NCBI RefSeq assembly: GCF_002105285.1
Contig: NZ_MUHR01000012.1
Location: forward strand, 62,001 to 126,000
DNA length: 64,000 bases
Direction: 5' to 3'
Origin: Planktotalea arctica
GTDB lineage: Bacteria > Pseudomonadota > Alphaproteobacteria > Rhodobacterales > Rhodobacteraceae
The position numbers were made by a program, and so were the translations under genes. Below, one piece after another: positions 35,123-46,199 of the stretch (position 1 is its first letter; each line of letters starts with the position of its first letter). The notes under the pieces are model-generated. The model did not search any database, was not told where the DNA came from, and saw only the letters and a program-made list of their open reading frames with translations.

Positions 35123-37039
35123 TTGGGTAACGCACGAAACATCGCCTTTTGGGTCGTTCTATTTTTACTGATCTTGGCGCTATTCAACCTCTTTAGCGGC
35201 AACAATGCCGCGATGCAGAGCCGTGAAATGAGCTACTCCGAGTTCGTCACCTCTGTGAATGGAGGCAGTGTCACGAACGTGACGCTCGATGGCGAACGCA
35301 TCCGCTTTCGCGGATCGGACGGTAATGACTATGTGACGATCAAGCCGTCGGATGCGAATGTATCCGAATTTCTGATCGATCAAAACGTCGCAGTGCGCGC
35401 GGAGCAGCAGGAGCAGTCCGGTTTCCAGACCTTCATCCTGTCGCTTCTGCCCTTCCTTTTGCTGATCGGTGTGTGGATTTATTTCATGAACCGCATGCAA
35501 GGCGGCGGCAAGGGTGGCGCGATGGGCTTTGGCAAATCCAAAGCCAAGATGCTCACCGAAAAGTCGGGCCGCGTGACGTTTGACGACGTGGCTGGCATCG
35601 ACGAAGCGAAAGAAGAGCTTGAAGAGATCGTAGAATTCCTGCGCAACCCGCAGAAATTCTCGCGCCTTGGCGGTAAGATCCCCAAGGGCGCGCTGCTTGT
35701 CGGCCCTCCAGGCACGGGTAAGACGCTGCTTGCGCGCGCAATTGCGGGCGAGGCGGGTGTCCCCTTCTTTACGATTTCCGGTTCGGACTTTGTCGAGATG
35801 TTCGTTGGCGTGGGTGCATCGCGTGTGCGCGACATGTTCGAGCAGGCGAAAAAGAACGCGCCTTGCATCGTGTTTATCGACGAAATCGACGCGGTCGGTC
35901 GTCATCGCGGTGCCGGTTATGGTGGCGGTAACGATGAGCGTGAGCAAACCCTCAACCAACTTCTCGTCGAGATGGATGGCTTTGAAGCCAACGAGGGCGT
36001 GATCATCATCGCGGCCACCAACCGCCGCGACGTGCTCGATCCTGCCTTGTTGCGTCCTGGCCGCTTTGACCGTCAGGTCACGGTTCCAAACCCAGACATC
36101 AAAGGCCGCGAGAAAATTCTGCACGTGCATGCGCGCAAAACGCCCCTTGGCCCTGACGCCGACATGCGCATTATTGCGCGCGGCACGCCCGGCTTTTCGG
36201 GTGCGGATCTTGCCAACCTCGTGAACGAGGCGGCGCTTATGGCTGCGCGCGTCGGGCGACGGTTTGTGACCATGGAGGATTTCGAACAAGCCAAAGACAA
36301 GGTCATGATGGGCGCAGAGCGTCGATCGATGGTCCTGACTGCCGATCAAAAGGAAAAGACCGCCTATCACGAGGCAGGTCACGCCGTTGTCGGCATGTCG
36401 CTGCCGCAGTGTGATCCGGTCTACAAGGCAACCATCATCCCGCGCGGTGGTGCTTTGGGCATGGTTGTCTCCCTGCCTGAGATTGATCGCCTCAACTGGC
36501 ATCGCTCTGAATGCGAAGAGAAAATGGCGATGACTATGGCGGGCAAAGCCGCTGAAATCATCAAATACGGCGCCGACAATGTGTCCAACGGCCCTGCTGG
36601 CGACATCCAGCAAGCCTCTGGTCTGGCGCGTGCGATGGTTCTGCGCTGGGGCATGTCCGACAAGGTGGGCAACATTGATTACGAGCAAGCGCACGAAGGT
36701 TATAATGGCAACGGTGCTGGCGGCTTCTCTATCTCTGCAGCAACGAAAGAGCTGATCGAGGGCGAAGTGAAGCGCATGATCGACGAGGCCTACGTCACAG
36801 CGCACCGCATTCTGACCGAAAAGAACGAAGAATGGGAGCGCCTCGCGCAAGGCTTGCTGGAATATGAAACGCTCACAGGCGATGAAATCAAGCGCGTCAT
36901 GAACGGCGAAACGCCAAGCGCAGGCCCGGATGAGGGCAACACGCCCGATCAAGGCAACGCGCCCAGCGTGACGGCCATTCCCAAGACCAAACCGCGGGCC
37001 AAGCCCACGGGCGGAATGGAACCGGAGCCGACGGCCTAA
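35123..37039 (+). CDS. ftsH: ATP-dependent zinc metalloprotease FtsH
   Basis: 638 residues. N-terminal helix ([19 protein letters not shown]), a periplasmic domain, a second helix near 105-125, then the AAA+ domain with Walker A GPPGTGKT (~195), Walker [11 protein letters not shown], second-region-of-homology [20 protein letters not shown], and the M41 zinc site HEAGH (~416). AGGAG at 35111-35115 is well spaced only for the TTG at 35123, giving the usual MGNARNIAF start; the GTG at 35117 is too close. It degrades membrane and regulatory proteins at the inner membrane. Confidence 0.95.
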   Translation: MGNARNIAFWVVLFLLILALFNLFSGNNAAMQSREMSYSEFVTSVNGGSVTNVTLDGERIRFRGSDGNDYVTIKPSDANVSEFLIDQNVAVRAEQQEQSGFQTFILSLLPFLLLIGVWIYFMNRMQGGGKGGAMGFGKSKAKMLTEKSGRVTFDDVAGIDEAKEELEEIVEFLRNPQKFSRLGGKIPKGALLVGPPGTGKTLLARAIAGEAGVPFFTISGSDFVEMFVGVGASRVRDMFEQAKKNAPCIVFIDEIDAVGRHRGAGYGGGNDEREQTLNQLLVEMDGFEANEGVIIIAATNRRDVLDPALLRPGRFDRQVTVPNPDIKGREKILHVHARKTPLGPDADMRIIARGTPGFSGADLANLVNEAALMAARVGRRFVTMEDFEQAKDKVMMGAERRSMVLTADQKEKTAYHEAGHAVVGMSLPQCDPVYKATIIPRGGALGMVVSLPEIDRLNWHRSECEEKMAMTMAGKAAEIIKYGADNVSNGPAGDIQQASGLARAMVLRWGMSDKVGNIDYEQAHEGYNGNGAGGFSISAATKELIEGEVKRMIDEAYVTAHRILTEKNEEWERLAQGLLEYETLTGDEIKRVMNGETPSAGPDEGNTPDQGNAPSVTAIPKTKPRAKPTGGMEPEPTA

Positions 37040-37056
37040 ACTTACGAAACACCACG

Positions 37057-37085
37057 AAAACCCCGGCCAGGCGCCGGGGTTTTTC
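37057..37085 (+). terminator. Intrinsic terminator after ftsH
   Basis: CCCCGGC-CAGGC-GCCGGGG stem-loop (37061-37079), flanked by AAAA upstream and TTTTT downstream, so it may also work from the other side. Confidence 0.9.
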
Positions 37086-37178
37086 ATTTACGGCGCTGAT
37101 AGCATACCTCTCAAATTGTGCATTGATTGCAACTGCGCGTCAGCGCATGTTCGCAATATATCTGTTCAGGAGAGCGAC

Positions 37179-37763
37179 ATGCCCGCGTTGAAACCAACCA
37201 AATTTTACGGCGAAGTGGTCTGGCTCGGCTCGGTCAAGGATAGCGGCGCTGATCTGACCTCGACCGCGCTTGAAGAAATGCCCCTTACTCTGGCAGGGTA
37301 TGAGGCCGAGTTTCACGCAGGGCTGACGCGGCCTTCGTGCAGCCGCGTCATTCAGCAATACCCGCGCCACACGGATATCAAGAATGCGCGCCAGCTTTCT
37401 GTTGTGTCCGAGGAAGAGCTTGCATTGATCGCGGCCGATATGGGGCTTAGCACGCTTGCGCCGCGTCTGATCGGCGCGTCGCTGGTGATAAGAGGCATCC
37501 CCGATTGGAGCCATGTCCCCCCCGCCTCGCGGCTGATTGGCGAGGGTGGTCCGGGCCTTGTCGTTGATATGGAGAACCGTCCCTGCCATCTGCCCGCGCC
37601 CTTTATCGAGTTGGAAAATCCTGGCCTTGGCAAAGGGTTCAAAGCCGCGGCCAAGGGGCGGCGCGGCGTCACGGCCTATGTCGAGCAGGTGGGTACGCTC
37701 ATGCTTGGAATGCGCCTCAGGCTGCATATTCCTGATCAACCCGCATGGCGTGAATTGGGCTAA
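37179..37763 (+). CDS. MOSC domain-containing protein
   Basis: 194 residues from ATG 37179, with AGGAGAG upstream. MOSC-domain features: GYEAEFHAGLTRPSCSRVIQ, RQLSVVSEEELALIAADMGL, LGASLVIRGIPD-like segment and LIGEGGPGLVV. MOSC domains occur in molybdenum-cofactor sulfurases and mARC enzymes and handle sulfur or Moco. No partner enzyme is adjacent, so the role is open. Confidence 0.82.
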   Translation: MPALKPTKFYGEVVWLGSVKDSGADLTSTALEEMPLTLAGYEAEFHAGLTRPSCSRVIQQYPRHTDIKNARQLSVVSEEELALIAADMGLSTLAPRLIGASLVIRGIPDWSHVPPASRLIGEGGPGLVVDMENRPCHLPAPFIELENPGLGKGFKAAAKGRRGVTAYVEQVGTLMLGMRLRLHIPDQPAWRELG

Positions 37764-37908
37764 GGCGCGCCCAAAGCACTGATCACCTTTGCGCGACATA
37801 TCGCAGCCTGCGTCAACTTGGCGGGCGCTGGACCTTGATCCTGATGGGGAATCCTTATTTACCCAAAGACAGACTTAACCAAAGATCAAACCTTTCAAGG
37901 AGATCACC

Positions 37909-38322
37909 ATGAGCTTCAAATACGCAGCGCTTCTTGCCGCCACCGTTTTCGCCGCCCCTGCCTTTGCAGAGGTCGATATCGAAGCCGGCGAAAAGGCTTT
38001 CAAGAAATGCAAATCCTGCCATATGATCAAAAATGGCGATGACGTCATTTATAAAGGCGGCAAGACTGGCCCCAACCTTTATGGTCTTCCTGGCCGCGTA
38101 GCAGGCGCAGGCGAAGATTTCAAATACGGCCAATCCATCGTCGAAGCGGGCGAAAAAGGCCTGACGTGGGACGCTGAGACATTCAGCGCCTATATCGCCG
38201 ATCCCAAGGGGTTCCTCGTGGAATATCTCGATGACAGCAAAGCCAAAGCGAAAATGGCCAAGCAGCGCGTCAAGAACCCCGAAGACATCTTTGCCTATCT
38301 GGAGTCCGTCGTCGCCGAATAA
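37909..38322 (+). CDS. Periplasmic c-type cytochrome (class I, c2-like)
   Basis: 137 residues. Signal peptide ending PAFAEV (~residue 21), heme site CKSCH at ~34-38, and a TGPNLYGLPGR loop typical of cytochrome c2/c550. Met in the C-terminal KAKMAKQ segment is a candidate sixth heme ligand. AAGGAGA precedes the start. It should carry electrons in the periplasm, for example between the bc1 complex and an oxidase. Monocistronic, with a terminator after it. Confidence 0.92.
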   Translation: MSFKYAALLAATVFAAPAFAEVDIEAGEKAFKKCKSCHMIKNGDDVIYKGGKTGPNLYGLPGRVAGAGEDFKYGQSIVEAGEKGLTWDAETFSAYIADPKGFLVEYLDDSKAKAKMAKQRVKNPEDIFAYLESVVAE

Positions 38323-38347
38323 GGCACGGTTATTAGCATCCATCTTG

Positions 38348-38380
38348 ACGCCTCGCAGTGAAAGCTGTGGGGCGTTTTTG
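38348..38380 (+). terminator. Intrinsic terminator after the cytochrome gene
   Basis: ACGCC-x-CGCAG pairs with CTGTG-x-GGCGT around a TGAAAG loop, followed by TTTTT. Confidence 0.8.
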
Positions 38381-38531
38381 TTTCCGAAGTGAAACCTCCA
38401 GCGCTCGCGCGCAGGGCCGATTCCGTTTTTGCGTCATTTCCTGTCTTGAATGAGCGATTGTATGCACTCGCATGGCGTAGGAAGGGCAAAGGATGTCCGG
38501 CACGCAGTGTGCCGCTTGGGAGGGTGCGCAT

Positions 38532-40217
38532 ATGGCGTTGGATGATCGCAAAGGCGTTTGGAAATCTGGCAAAGGCAAGGGGCGTCACACGCCCAAGGGC
38601 CGCCAGCTCGAGGACCAAGCATGGGACGACGTGCGCGCGCTTTTGGGCGATCGCCCCCGCCGCGCGGATTTGTTGATCGAATTCCTACACCTGATCCAAG
38701 ATGAATATGGCCATCTTAGTGCCGCTCATTTGCGCGCTCTGGCCGAGGAACTGCGCCTTTCCATGGCCGAGGTTTACGAGGTCGCTACCTTTTATGCGCA
38801 TTTCGATGTGGTGAAGGAGGGCGAGACGCCTCCCCCCGCTTTGACGATCCGTGTCTGCGATTCTCTATCTTGCGAACTTGCTGGTGCGCAGGCGCTCAAG
38901 TCTGCACTTGAAAGCGGGTTAGATCCTGCCGAAGTGCGCGTGCTGCGCGCGCCGTGCATGGGCCGCTGCGATACCGCGCCTGTGTTGGAGCTGGGGCATC
39001 ACCACATTGACCACGCCACGCCCGAAAAGGTGCAGGCGGCGATTGCCGCGAACCATACGCATGCGAGCATTCCTGATTATGAAGGCTTCGACGCCTACGT
39101 GGCCGCAGGTGGTTATGCCTCCCTGACATCCCTGCGCGAAAGCGGCAATTGGGAAAAGGTTCAGGAAACTGTGATGGACGCTGGCCTGCGCGGCCTTGGC
39201 GGGGCGGGTTTCCCATCCGGCAAGAAATGGGGCTTTGTGCGCGCAAATGCTGGCACGCGCTACCTTGCCGTGAACGGCGACGAGGGCGAGCCGGGCACAT
39301 TCAAAGACCGCTATTATCTGGAGCGCACACCGCATCTCTTCCTTGAGGGGATGTTGATCGCGGCGTGGGCGGTCGAGGCGGAAACCTGCTTTATCTACAT
39401 GCGCGACGAATATCCTGCGGTTTTGCATATCTTGGCTGTAGAAATCGCCAAGCTGGAAGAGGCTGGTTTGGTTGCGAAGGGTTACATTGATCTACGTCGC
39501 GGCGCGGGCGCTTATATCTGCGGCGAAGAAAGCGCGATGATCGAGAGCATCGAGGGCAAGCGTGGTTTGCCCCGCCACCGTCCGCCCTTTGTGGCGCAGG
39601 TCGGTATCTTTGGGCGGCCAACGCTGGTGCATAACGTCGAGACGTTGAAATGGGTCGCGCGCATCGTGCGCGAAGGCCCAGAGATTCTGTCCTCCACAGA
39701 GAAGAATGGCCGCAAAGGTTTGCGCAGCTATTCGATTTCTGGCCGCGTGAATAACCCCGGTGTGCATTTGCTGCCTGCGGGTTCCACAATCATGGATTTG
39801 ATTGACGCCTCTGGCGGTATGCTGGAGGGCCACGCCTTCAAAGCTTATCAGCCCGGCGGCCCCTCTGCTGGCCTTCTGCCTGCATCCATTAACGATGTTC
39901 CGATGGATTTCGACACGCTGCAACCGCTCGGCACCTTCATCGGTTCTGCTGCCGTTGTGATCCTTTCGGATCAAGACAGCGCGCGCGACGCGGCGCTCAA
40001 TATGCTGCGTTTCTTCGAGGATGAAAGCTGCGGTCAATGCACGCCCTGCCGCGTTGGTTGCGAAAAGGCCGTCAAGCTGATGCAGGCCGACACGTGGGAT
40101 CAACCGCTGCTTGAAGAACTGTGCAACGCCATGGGCGACGCGAGCATTTGCGGCCTTGGCCAAGCTGCGCCGAACCCCATTCGGATGACCATGAAACATT
40201 TCGCGGATGAGGTGTAA
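38532..40217 (+). CDS. fdsGB: NAD-dependent formate dehydrogenase, fused FdsG-FdsB subunit
   Basis: 561 residues from ATG 38532 (GGGAGGG upstream); ATG 38493 is an in-frame alternative. The N-terminal NuoE-like part has the 2Fe-2S Cys pairs CDSLSC and CMGRC. The NuoF-like part has GLRGLGGAGFPSGKKW, NGDEGEPGTFKDR (FMN/NADH site), AYICGEESAMIESIEGKRG and the 4Fe-4S motif CGQCTPCRVGC with a later Cys in ICGLG. FdsG and FdsB are separate in Rhodobacter capsulatus and fused here. The module transfers formate electrons to NAD+. Three bases separate it from fdsA. Confidence 0.92.
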   Translation: MALDDRKGVWKSGKGKGRHTPKGRQLEDQAWDDVRALLGDRPRRADLLIEFLHLIQDEYGHLSAAHLRALAEELRLSMAEVYEVATFYAHFDVVKEGETPPPALTIRVCDSLSCELAGAQALKSALESGLDPAEVRVLRAPCMGRCDTAPVLELGHHHIDHATPEKVQAAIAANHTHASIPDYEGFDAYVAAGGYASLTSLRESGNWEKVQETVMDAGLRGLGGAGFPSGKKWGFVRANAGTRYLAVNGDEGEPGTFKDRYYLERTPHLFLEGMLIAAWAVEAETCFIYMRDEYPAVLHILAVEIAKLEEAGLVAKGYIDLRRGAGAYICGEESAMIESIEGKRGLPRHRPPFVAQVGIFGRPTLVHNVETLKWVARIVREGPEILSSTEKNGRKGLRSYSISGRVNNPGVHLLPAGSTIMDLIDASGGMLEGHAFKAYQPGGPSAGLLPASINDVPMDFDTLQPLGTFIGSAAVVILSDQDSARDAALNMLRFFEDESCGQCTPCRVGCEKAVKLMQADTWDQPLLEELCNAMGDASICGLGQAAPNPIRMTMKHFADEV

Positions 40218-40220
40218 GAC

Positions 40221-42998
40221 ATGACTGATCAAATCACATTTATCATGGATGGTAAGCAGGTCACGGCCGACAAGGGCCTGACGATCTGGGAAGTCGCGAA
40301 CGGTCGTGGCCTTGTTATTCCGCATCTTTGCCACAAGCCCGCACCGGGATATCGCCCCGACGGCAACTGCCGTGCGTGCATGGTCGAGGTCGAGGGCGAG
40401 CGCACTTTGATCGCATCGTGTATTCGCGAAGCGAGCGAGGGGATGGTCGTTACTACCAACTCCAACCGCGCGGAATCTGCGCGTAAGATGGTCGTGGAAA
40501 TGCTGCTGACCGACATGCCCGAGCGCGAGGTCTCGCACGATAAGTCCTCTCATATGTGGGATATGGCCGAGGCCAATGGCATCGATCAGAGCCGCTTTCC
40601 CAAGCTCGAAGAGGGCTGCATCCCGCTGCTCGACAACTCTCATGTCGCCATGTCCGTTAACCTTGATGCCTGCATACAATGTGGTCTGTGCGTGCGCGCT
40701 TGCCGTGAAGTTCAGGTTAATGATGTGATCGGCATGTCGGGGCGTGGTCAGAATTCTTATCCAACCTTCGATCTGGCCGATCCTATGGGCGATAGCACCT
40801 GCGTCGCTTGCGGGGAATGCGTTCAGGCCTGCCCGACGGGCGCTTTGATGCCGGCAACCGTGGTGGACGCGGCGCAAGTTGGTGACAGCAAGGATTTCGA
40901 TAGCGAAACGGAAAGTGTCTGCCCGTTCTGCGGCGTGGGCTGCAAGGTTTCGCTCAAGGTGAAAGACGGCAAGGTCAAGTATGTCGAGGGCATCAATGGC
41001 CCTGCGAACGAGGGGCGTCTTTGCGTCAAAGGGCGCTTTGGCTTTGACTACATTCATCACGAACACCGCCTGACCAAACCGCTGATCCGCCGCGATGATG
41101 CGCCTGCAAAGGGCCTAAATGTTGATCCGGGCAACGTGCTGACGCATTTCCGCGAAGCAAGTTGGGAAGAGGCGATGAGCCATGCGGCAGGCGGCCTCGC
41201 GAAGCTGCGCCAAGCGCACGGCGGCCAATCGGTTGCGGGCTTTGGCAGTGCCAAATGCACCAATGAAGAGGCCTATCTGTTCCAGAAACTGATCCGCCAA
41301 GGGTTCAAGCACAACAACGTCGATCATTGCACGCGCCTGTGCCACGCATCTTCCGTGACGGCGCTGATCGAAAATGTCGGCTCGGGCGCCGTAACGGCGA
41401 CGTTCAACGAGATCAAGAACGCGGATGTGGCCATTGTGATCGGTGCCAATCCTGTGGAAAATCATCCCGTTGCGGCGACCTATTTCAAGCAGTTCACCAA
41501 ACGTGGTGGCAAGCTCATCGTGATGGATCCGCGCGGCCAAGGCCTTAAGCGGCACGCGAGCCATATGCTGCAATTCCGCCCCGGTGCGGATGTTAGCCTG
41601 CTGAACGCGATCATGCACGTCATCGTCGAAGAAGAGCTTTACGATAAGCAATATATCGAAGCCTACACCGAAAACTGGGAAGCCGAGAAAGAACACCTGA
41701 AGGATTTCACCCCCGAAGCCATGGAAGGCATTTGCGGCATCGCGCCTGACGTGATCCGCGACGTTGCGCGCACCTTTGCGGGCGCGCAAGCGGGGATGAT
41801 TTTCTGGGGCATGGGCGTGAGCCAGCATATCCACGGCACCGACAATTCGCGCTGCCTGATCAGCCTCGCACTGATGACGGGACAGGTGGGGCGTCCGGGA
41901 ACGGGCCTGCATCCGCTGCGCGGTCAGAACAACGTGCAAGGTGCCTCCGATGCGGGGCTGGTGCCGATGTTCGTGCCTGATTATCGCTCTGTCGAGGATG
42001 ACGCAGTGCGCGAGGACATCTTTGGTGTTTGGGGGCGCGATGAGGATTGGTCCAACAAGCGCGGCTTGACCGTGACCGAGATCGTCGATCAGGCCTATGC
42101 GGGCAATATCAAGGGCATGTATATTCAGGGCGAAAACCCTGCGATGTCCGATCCTGATGTTGAACATGCGCGCGATGCGTTTGCCAAACTCGAGCATCTG
42201 GTGGTGCAGGATATCTTCCTCACCGAAACCGCCTGTTTTGCCGATGTGATCCTGCCCGCTTCGGCGCTTTATGAAAAGAACGGCACGGTCTCCAACACCA
42301 ACCGCCAAGTCCAGCGCGTGCGCCCTGCGGTGCCGCCCCCCGGCGAGGCGCGTGAGGATTGGAAGATCACCGTCGATCTGGCGCAGCGCCTTGGCCTTGC
42401 GTGGGATTACACCGACGCCAGCCAGATATTTGACGAGATGAAGCAGGTCATGGCCTCGCTCGACAATATCACTTGGGAGCGCCTCAAGACGGAGACGGTC
42501 ACATACCCCTCGCTTAGCCCTACCGATCCTGGTCAGGCGGTTGTGTTCGGGGATGGTTTCCCGCGTGCAGGCGGGCGTGCGAAATTCACGCCGGCCTCCG
42601 TTATTGCGCCTGATGAAGTGCCCGATACAGAATATCCGATGATCATGACCACGGGCCGCCAACTGGAGCATTGGCACACAGGCTCAATGACGCGCCGCGC
42701 CATGGTTCTGGACGCGATGGAGCCGGAGGCGAATTGCTCGCTTCATCCCAAAACGCTGCGCGCGCTCGGGGTTGAACCGGGAGGCATGGTGCGCCTGACG
42801 ACGCGCCGCGGCAGCATCGACATCATGGCCCGCGCTGACCGCGCTGTGTCCGAAGACATGGTGTTCGTGCCCTTCGCCTACGTCGAGGCGGCAGCGAATG
42901 TGCTGACCAACCCTGCCATCGATCCATACGGGAAAATCCCCGAATTCAAATTCTCGGCCGTGCGCGTCGAGGCTGTTCAAACAATCGCTGCCGAATAA
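40221..42998 (+). CDS. fdsA: NAD-dependent formate dehydrogenase, catalytic Mo subunit
   Basis: 925 residues. NuoG-like N-terminus: 2Fe-2S ligands C37, C50, C53 and C67, then two ferredoxin-type motifs [11 protein letters not shown] and [12 protein letters not shown]. The catalytic domain begins with the 4Fe-4S motif CPFCGVGC and carries the Mo ligand Cys at ~374 ([10 protein letters not shown]). The C-terminal molybdopterin-dinucleotide domain contains [17 protein letters not shown]. It oxidises formate to CO2 in the cytoplasm. fdsC and fdsD, usually linked, do not follow here. Confidence 0.95.
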   Translation: MTDQITFIMDGKQVTADKGLTIWEVANGRGLVIPHLCHKPAPGYRPDGNCRACMVEVEGERTLIASCIREASEGMVVTTNSNRAESARKMVVEMLLTDMPEREVSHDKSSHMWDMAEANGIDQSRFPKLEEGCIPLLDNSHVAMSVNLDACIQCGLCVRACREVQVNDVIGMSGRGQNSYPTFDLADPMGDSTCVACGECVQACPTGALMPATVVDAAQVGDSKDFDSETESVCPFCGVGCKVSLKVKDGKVKYVEGINGPANEGRLCVKGRFGFDYIHHEHRLTKPLIRRDDAPAKGLNVDPGNVLTHFREASWEEAMSHAAGGLAKLRQAHGGQSVAGFGSAKCTNEEAYLFQKLIRQGFKHNNVDHCTRLCHASSVTALIENVGSGAVTATFNEIKNADVAIVIGANPVENHPVAATYFKQFTKRGGKLIVMDPRGQGLKRHASHMLQFRPGADVSLLNAIMHVIVEEELYDKQYIEAYTENWEAEKEHLKDFTPEAMEGICGIAPDVIRDVARTFAGAQAGMIFWGMGVSQHIHGTDNSRCLISLALMTGQVGRPGTGLHPLRGQNNVQGASDAGLVPMFVPDYRSVEDDAVREDIFGVWGRDEDWSNKRGLTVTEIVDQAYAGNIKGMYIQGENPAMSDPDVEHARDAFAKLEHLVVQDIFLTETACFADVILPASALYEKNGTVSNTNRQVQRVRPAVPPPGEAREDWKITVDLAQRLGLAWDYTDASQIFDEMKQVMASLDNITWERLKTETVTYPSLSPTDPGQAVVFGDGFPRAGGRAKFTPASVIAPDEVPDTEYPMIMTTGRQLEHWHTGSMTRRAMVLDAMEPEANCSLHPKTLRALGVEPGGMVRLTTRRGSIDIMARADRAVSEDMVFVPFAYVEAAANVLTNPAIDPYGKIPEFKFSAVRVEAVQTIAAE

Positions 42999-43032
42999 GG
43001 CCGCTACAACTTTTCAACAGGAAGTAAGACCT

Positions 43033-44709
43033 ATGGGATATAAATCAGACATCGAAATCGCTCGCAAAGCGAACAAGAAGCCGATTCAGGAAATTGGCCT
43101 GAAACTTGGCATCGAAAGCAAAGACCTGCTGCCCTACGGGCACGACAAAGCCAAAGTGTCCCAAGAGTTCATCAATTCGGTTCAGGGCAACAAAAACGGC
43201 AAGCTGATCCTTGTCACCGCTATCAACCCGACGCCTGCAGGCGAGGGTAAGACGACGACGACGGTTGGCCTTGGTGATGGTCTGAACCGCATTGGCAAAA
43301 AGGCAGCTGTTTGCATCCGCGAAGCCTCTTTGGGACCAAACTTTGGCATGAAGGGCGGCGCAGCAGGCGGCGGCTATGCACAAGTTGTTCCGATGGAGGA
43401 CATGAACCTGCATTTCACAGGTGATTTTCATGCGATCACCTCTGCGCACTCGCTGCTGTCCGCGATGCTGGACAACCATATTTATTGGGGCAACGAGCAG
43501 GATATCGACATTCGCCGCGTGCAGTGGAAGCGCGTTGTGGACATGAACGATCGCGCGCTGCGTCAGGTCAATGTCTCGCTTGGTGGCGTTGCAAACGGCT
43601 TTCCGCGCGAGGGTGGTTTTGACATCACAGTTGCCTCCGAAGTGATGGCGATCCTGTGCCTTGCGAATAATCTCAAAGACCTTGAAACGCGCCTTGGCGA
43701 TATGATCGTCGCTTATCGCCGCGATCGTACACCTGTTTTCTGCCGTGATATCAAAGCAGAAGGCGCGATGACTGTTTTGCTGAAAGATGCGATGCAGCCA
43801 AACATTGTGCAAACGCTGGAAAACAACCCGGCCTTTGTGCACGGTGGTCCCTTCGCGAACATCGCACATGGCTGTAATTCGGTTATCGCGACGACGACAG
43901 CACTTAAGATTGCGGATTTCGTCGTCACAGAAGCGGGTTTCGGCGCGGACCTTGGCGCAGAGAAGTTCATGAACATCAAATGCCGCAAAGCGGGCCTTGC
44001 GCCTGATTGTGTTGTGCTGGTCGCGACCGTGCGTGCGATGAAGATGAATGGTGGCGTGGCAAAAGCCGACCTTGGCGCAGAGAACGTCGATGCGGTCAAA
44101 GAGGGCTGCGCGAACCTTGGGCGTCACATCGGCAACCTCAAATCCTTTGGCGTGCCAGTTGTTGTTGCGATCAACCATTTCGTGACCGACACGGACGCTG
44201 AAGTGCAGGCGGTGAAGGATTATGTGGCCACGCAAGGTTCTGAAGCGATTCTGTCGCGCCATTGGGAGCTTGGCTCCGAAGGCTCTGCGGAATTGGCAAC
44301 GCGCGTGGCCGAAATCGCCGAGAGTGGCGCATCGCAGTTCTCGCCGCTCTACCGCGATGATCTGCCTTTGATGGAAAAGATCGAAACCATCGCCAAGCGT
44401 ATCTACCGCGCGGATGATGTACTTGCGGATCAGAAAATCCGTGATCAGCTGAAATTGTGGGAAGAGCAGGGCTATGGCCATCTGCCGATCTGCATGGCGA
44501 AAACGCAATACAGCTTCTCGACCGATCCGACACTGCGCGGCGCGCCTACGGGTCACTCTGTGCCCGTGCGAGAAGTGCGCCTGTCTGCCGGCGCGGGCTT
44601 TGTCGTCGTCGTGTGCGGCGAGATCATGACGATGCCCGGCCTGCCGCGCGTGCCGTCGGCGGAGAATATCCGTTTGAACGACGATGGACAAATCGAAGGC
44701 TTGTTCTAA
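43033..44709 (+). CDS. fhs: Formate--tetrahydrofolate ligase
   Basis: 558 residues, full length. P-loop [19 protein letters not shown] (~65-85), the [23 protein letters not shown] and [15 protein letters not shown] segments, and the C-terminal [20 protein letters not shown] are all family hallmarks. It activates formate to 10-formyl-THF with ATP. Sitting 34 bases after fdsA and before folD, it lets the cell either oxidise formate or feed it to folate C1 metabolism. Confidence 0.97.
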   Translation: MGYKSDIEIARKANKKPIQEIGLKLGIESKDLLPYGHDKAKVSQEFINSVQGNKNGKLILVTAINPTPAGEGKTTTTVGLGDGLNRIGKKAAVCIREASLGPNFGMKGGAAGGGYAQVVPMEDMNLHFTGDFHAITSAHSLLSAMLDNHIYWGNEQDIDIRRVQWKRVVDMNDRALRQVNVSLGGVANGFPREGGFDITVASEVMAILCLANNLKDLETRLGDMIVAYRRDRTPVFCRDIKAEGAMTVLLKDAMQPNIVQTLENNPAFVHGGPFANIAHGCNSVIATTTALKIADFVVTEAGFGADLGAEKFMNIKCRKAGLAPDCVVLVATVRAMKMNGGVAKADLGAENVDAVKEGCANLGRHIGNLKSFGVPVVVAINHFVTDTDAEVQAVKDYVATQGSEAILSRHWELGSEGSAELATRVAEIAESGASQFSPLYRDDLPLMEKIETIAKRIYRADDVLADQKIRDQLKLWEEQGYGHLPICMAKTQYSFSTDPTLRGAPTGHSVPVREVRLSAGAGFVVVVCGEIMTMPGLPRVPSAENIRLNDDGQIEGLF

Positions 44710-44718
44710 GAAAAGGTT

Positions 44719-44807
44719 GCGGTGCGCCTGCGCGCACCGCCCGTTTGGGGGCGCTGCCCCCGTCCATTAAAGATGGACTCCCCCGAAGTTTATTTAGAAA
44801 GATGAAG
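44719..44807. repeat. Dispersed palindromic repeat, full copy, with extra hairpin
   Basis: A 9-bp hairpin GCGGTGCGC-CTGC-GCGCACCGC (44719-44740), then GGGGGCGCTGCCCCC, GTCCAT-loop-ATGGAC, CTCCCCCGAAGTTTA and a GAAAGATGAAG tail. The tail and the arrangement match 9897-9962 read on the other strand. It fills the fhs-folD gap. Confidence 0.65.
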
Positions 44808-44816
44808 AGGCACGAG

Positions 44817-45707
44817 ATGGGCGCACAGATTATTGATGGGAAGGCTTTCGCAGCCAAGGTCCGCAGCAAAGTGGGCGAGCATGTCACTTCATTGAAGGCG
44901 GACCACGGGATCACACCGGGCTTGGCGGTTGTTCTGGTTGGCGAAGATCCTGCGTCGCAGGTCTATGTGCGCTCCAAGGGCAAGATGACGACAGAGGTTG
45001 GTATGAAAAGCGTCGAGCATAAGCTGGACGTGGCTACGTCCGAGGCAGATTTGCTGGCATTGATCGACGCGCTCAACAATGATGACAGCATTCACGGCAT
45101 CTTGGTGCAATTGCCGCTGCCGGGTCATTTGGACGAGGATCTGGTGATCAACGCAATCAGCCCTGCCAAGGATGTGGATGGGTTTCATATTTCCAACGTG
45201 GGATTGCTGGGCACTGGCCAGAAAAGCATGGTACCCTGCACGCCGCTTGGCTGCCTGATGATGCTGCGTGAGCATCACGGTTCGCTCTCGGGGCTGGATG
45301 CAGTTGTGATTGGGCGTTCAAACATCGTGGGCAAACCGATGGCGCAGCTTTTGCTGGGTGATAGCTGCACTGTGACGATCGCGCATTCGCGTACCAAGGA
45401 TTTGCAAGATGTGGTGCGCCGCGCGGATATCGTCGTGGCGGCCGTTGGACGGCCCGAAATGGTGCCGGGTGATTGGATCAAGAAAGGCGCGAGTGTGATC
45501 GACGTGGGGATCAACCGCATCGAGCGCGATGGCAAGAACAAGCTGGTCGGAGATGTGGATTTTGCGTCCTGCGCCGAAGTTGCAGGCGCGATTACGCCTG
45601 TTCCAGGGGGTGTCGGGCCGATGACGATCGCCTGCCTGCTTGCTAATACAGTGACCGCCTGTTGCCGTGCCAACGGATTGGCCGAGCCGGAAGGTTTGAC
45701 GGCTTAA
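44817..45707 (+). CDS. folD: Methylene-THF dehydrogenase / methenyl-THF cyclohydrolase
   Basis: 296 residues from ATG 44817 (ATG 44802 is in frame but falls in the repeat tail). Catalytic residues Tyr50 and Lys54 in [10 protein letters not shown], the ILVQLPLP and [11 protein letters not shown] motifs, the NADP loop [16 protein letters not shown], and [10 protein letters not shown] near the end. It interconverts 5,10-methylene-THF and 10-formyl-THF, joining Fhs and formate dehydrogenase to the serine/glycine C1 pool. Confidence 0.97.
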   Translation: MGAQIIDGKAFAAKVRSKVGEHVTSLKADHGITPGLAVVLVGEDPASQVYVRSKGKMTTEVGMKSVEHKLDVATSEADLLALIDALNNDDSIHGILVQLPLPGHLDEDLVINAISPAKDVDGFHISNVGLLGTGQKSMVPCTPLGCLMMLREHHGSLSGLDAVVIGRSNIVGKPMAQLLLGDSCTVTIAHSRTKDLQDVVRRADIVVAAVGRPEMVPGDWIKKGASVIDVGINRIERDGKNKLVGDVDFASCAEVAGAITPVPGGVGPMTIACLLANTVTACCRANGLAEPEGLTA

Positions 45708-46199
45708 GTCGCACGGGCCGCAACTTTGTGTTGTGGGGCCGCATTTTATTAAAATACGCATCCCCTACGCTAGTGTGGGGTGCGGTTTCATAAAAGCCCT
45801 CGGTACGGATTGCTCTACTAGCTTTTCATCGCCGCTCTATCACTCGGCATTGACTTGGTTCGTTGGAGTCACTGGTGCGTCATTGTGCTGGCGCAATATG
45901 AGCCGCGCCGCTTGTGCGGACCTTCGGCTTTGTCTTTATGATCTCGCTGTTCATCGGGGGGCTGACCGCGCGGCTGTTGCGCAACAGGCTTGCTGCGAGA
46001 AGACGGCTTTGAGCAGCTCGAACTTTCGAGCGTGCAGAGTATTCCGGTGAGCCGTGGCAGGATAAGGTCGGTGCGCGAAAACCTCGCGCAGTGCGAAAAT
46101 CAATAGACCTGTTTCGCTCTTGTTGGGGAAAAATTGATATTTCTCCCATAGTGCTAGCTCTTCGCACACGCCATAGTGCGAGGGGAATGCGGCTCTGGG
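45708..46199. other. 492-base stretch without a convincing gene
   Basis: Contains an imperfect hairpin at about 45759-45784 (GCATCCCC paired with GGGGTGC) that may end the folD transcript. A short open stretch near 45933-46010 would encode a hydrophobic helix with a basic tail (MISLFIGGLTARLLRNRLAA), but it has no good ribosome-binding site. The last ~130 bases should hold the promoter of the LytTR gene. Nothing else is recognised. Confidence 0.45.

Noticed and set aside
35180-37087. Long open frames antisense to ftsH, fhs, fdsA and the antiporter
   Set aside because: They lie exactly opposite well-supported genes. Their protein sequences are rich in His, Arg and Gln with no domain pattern, which is what GC-rich codon usage gives in antisense.
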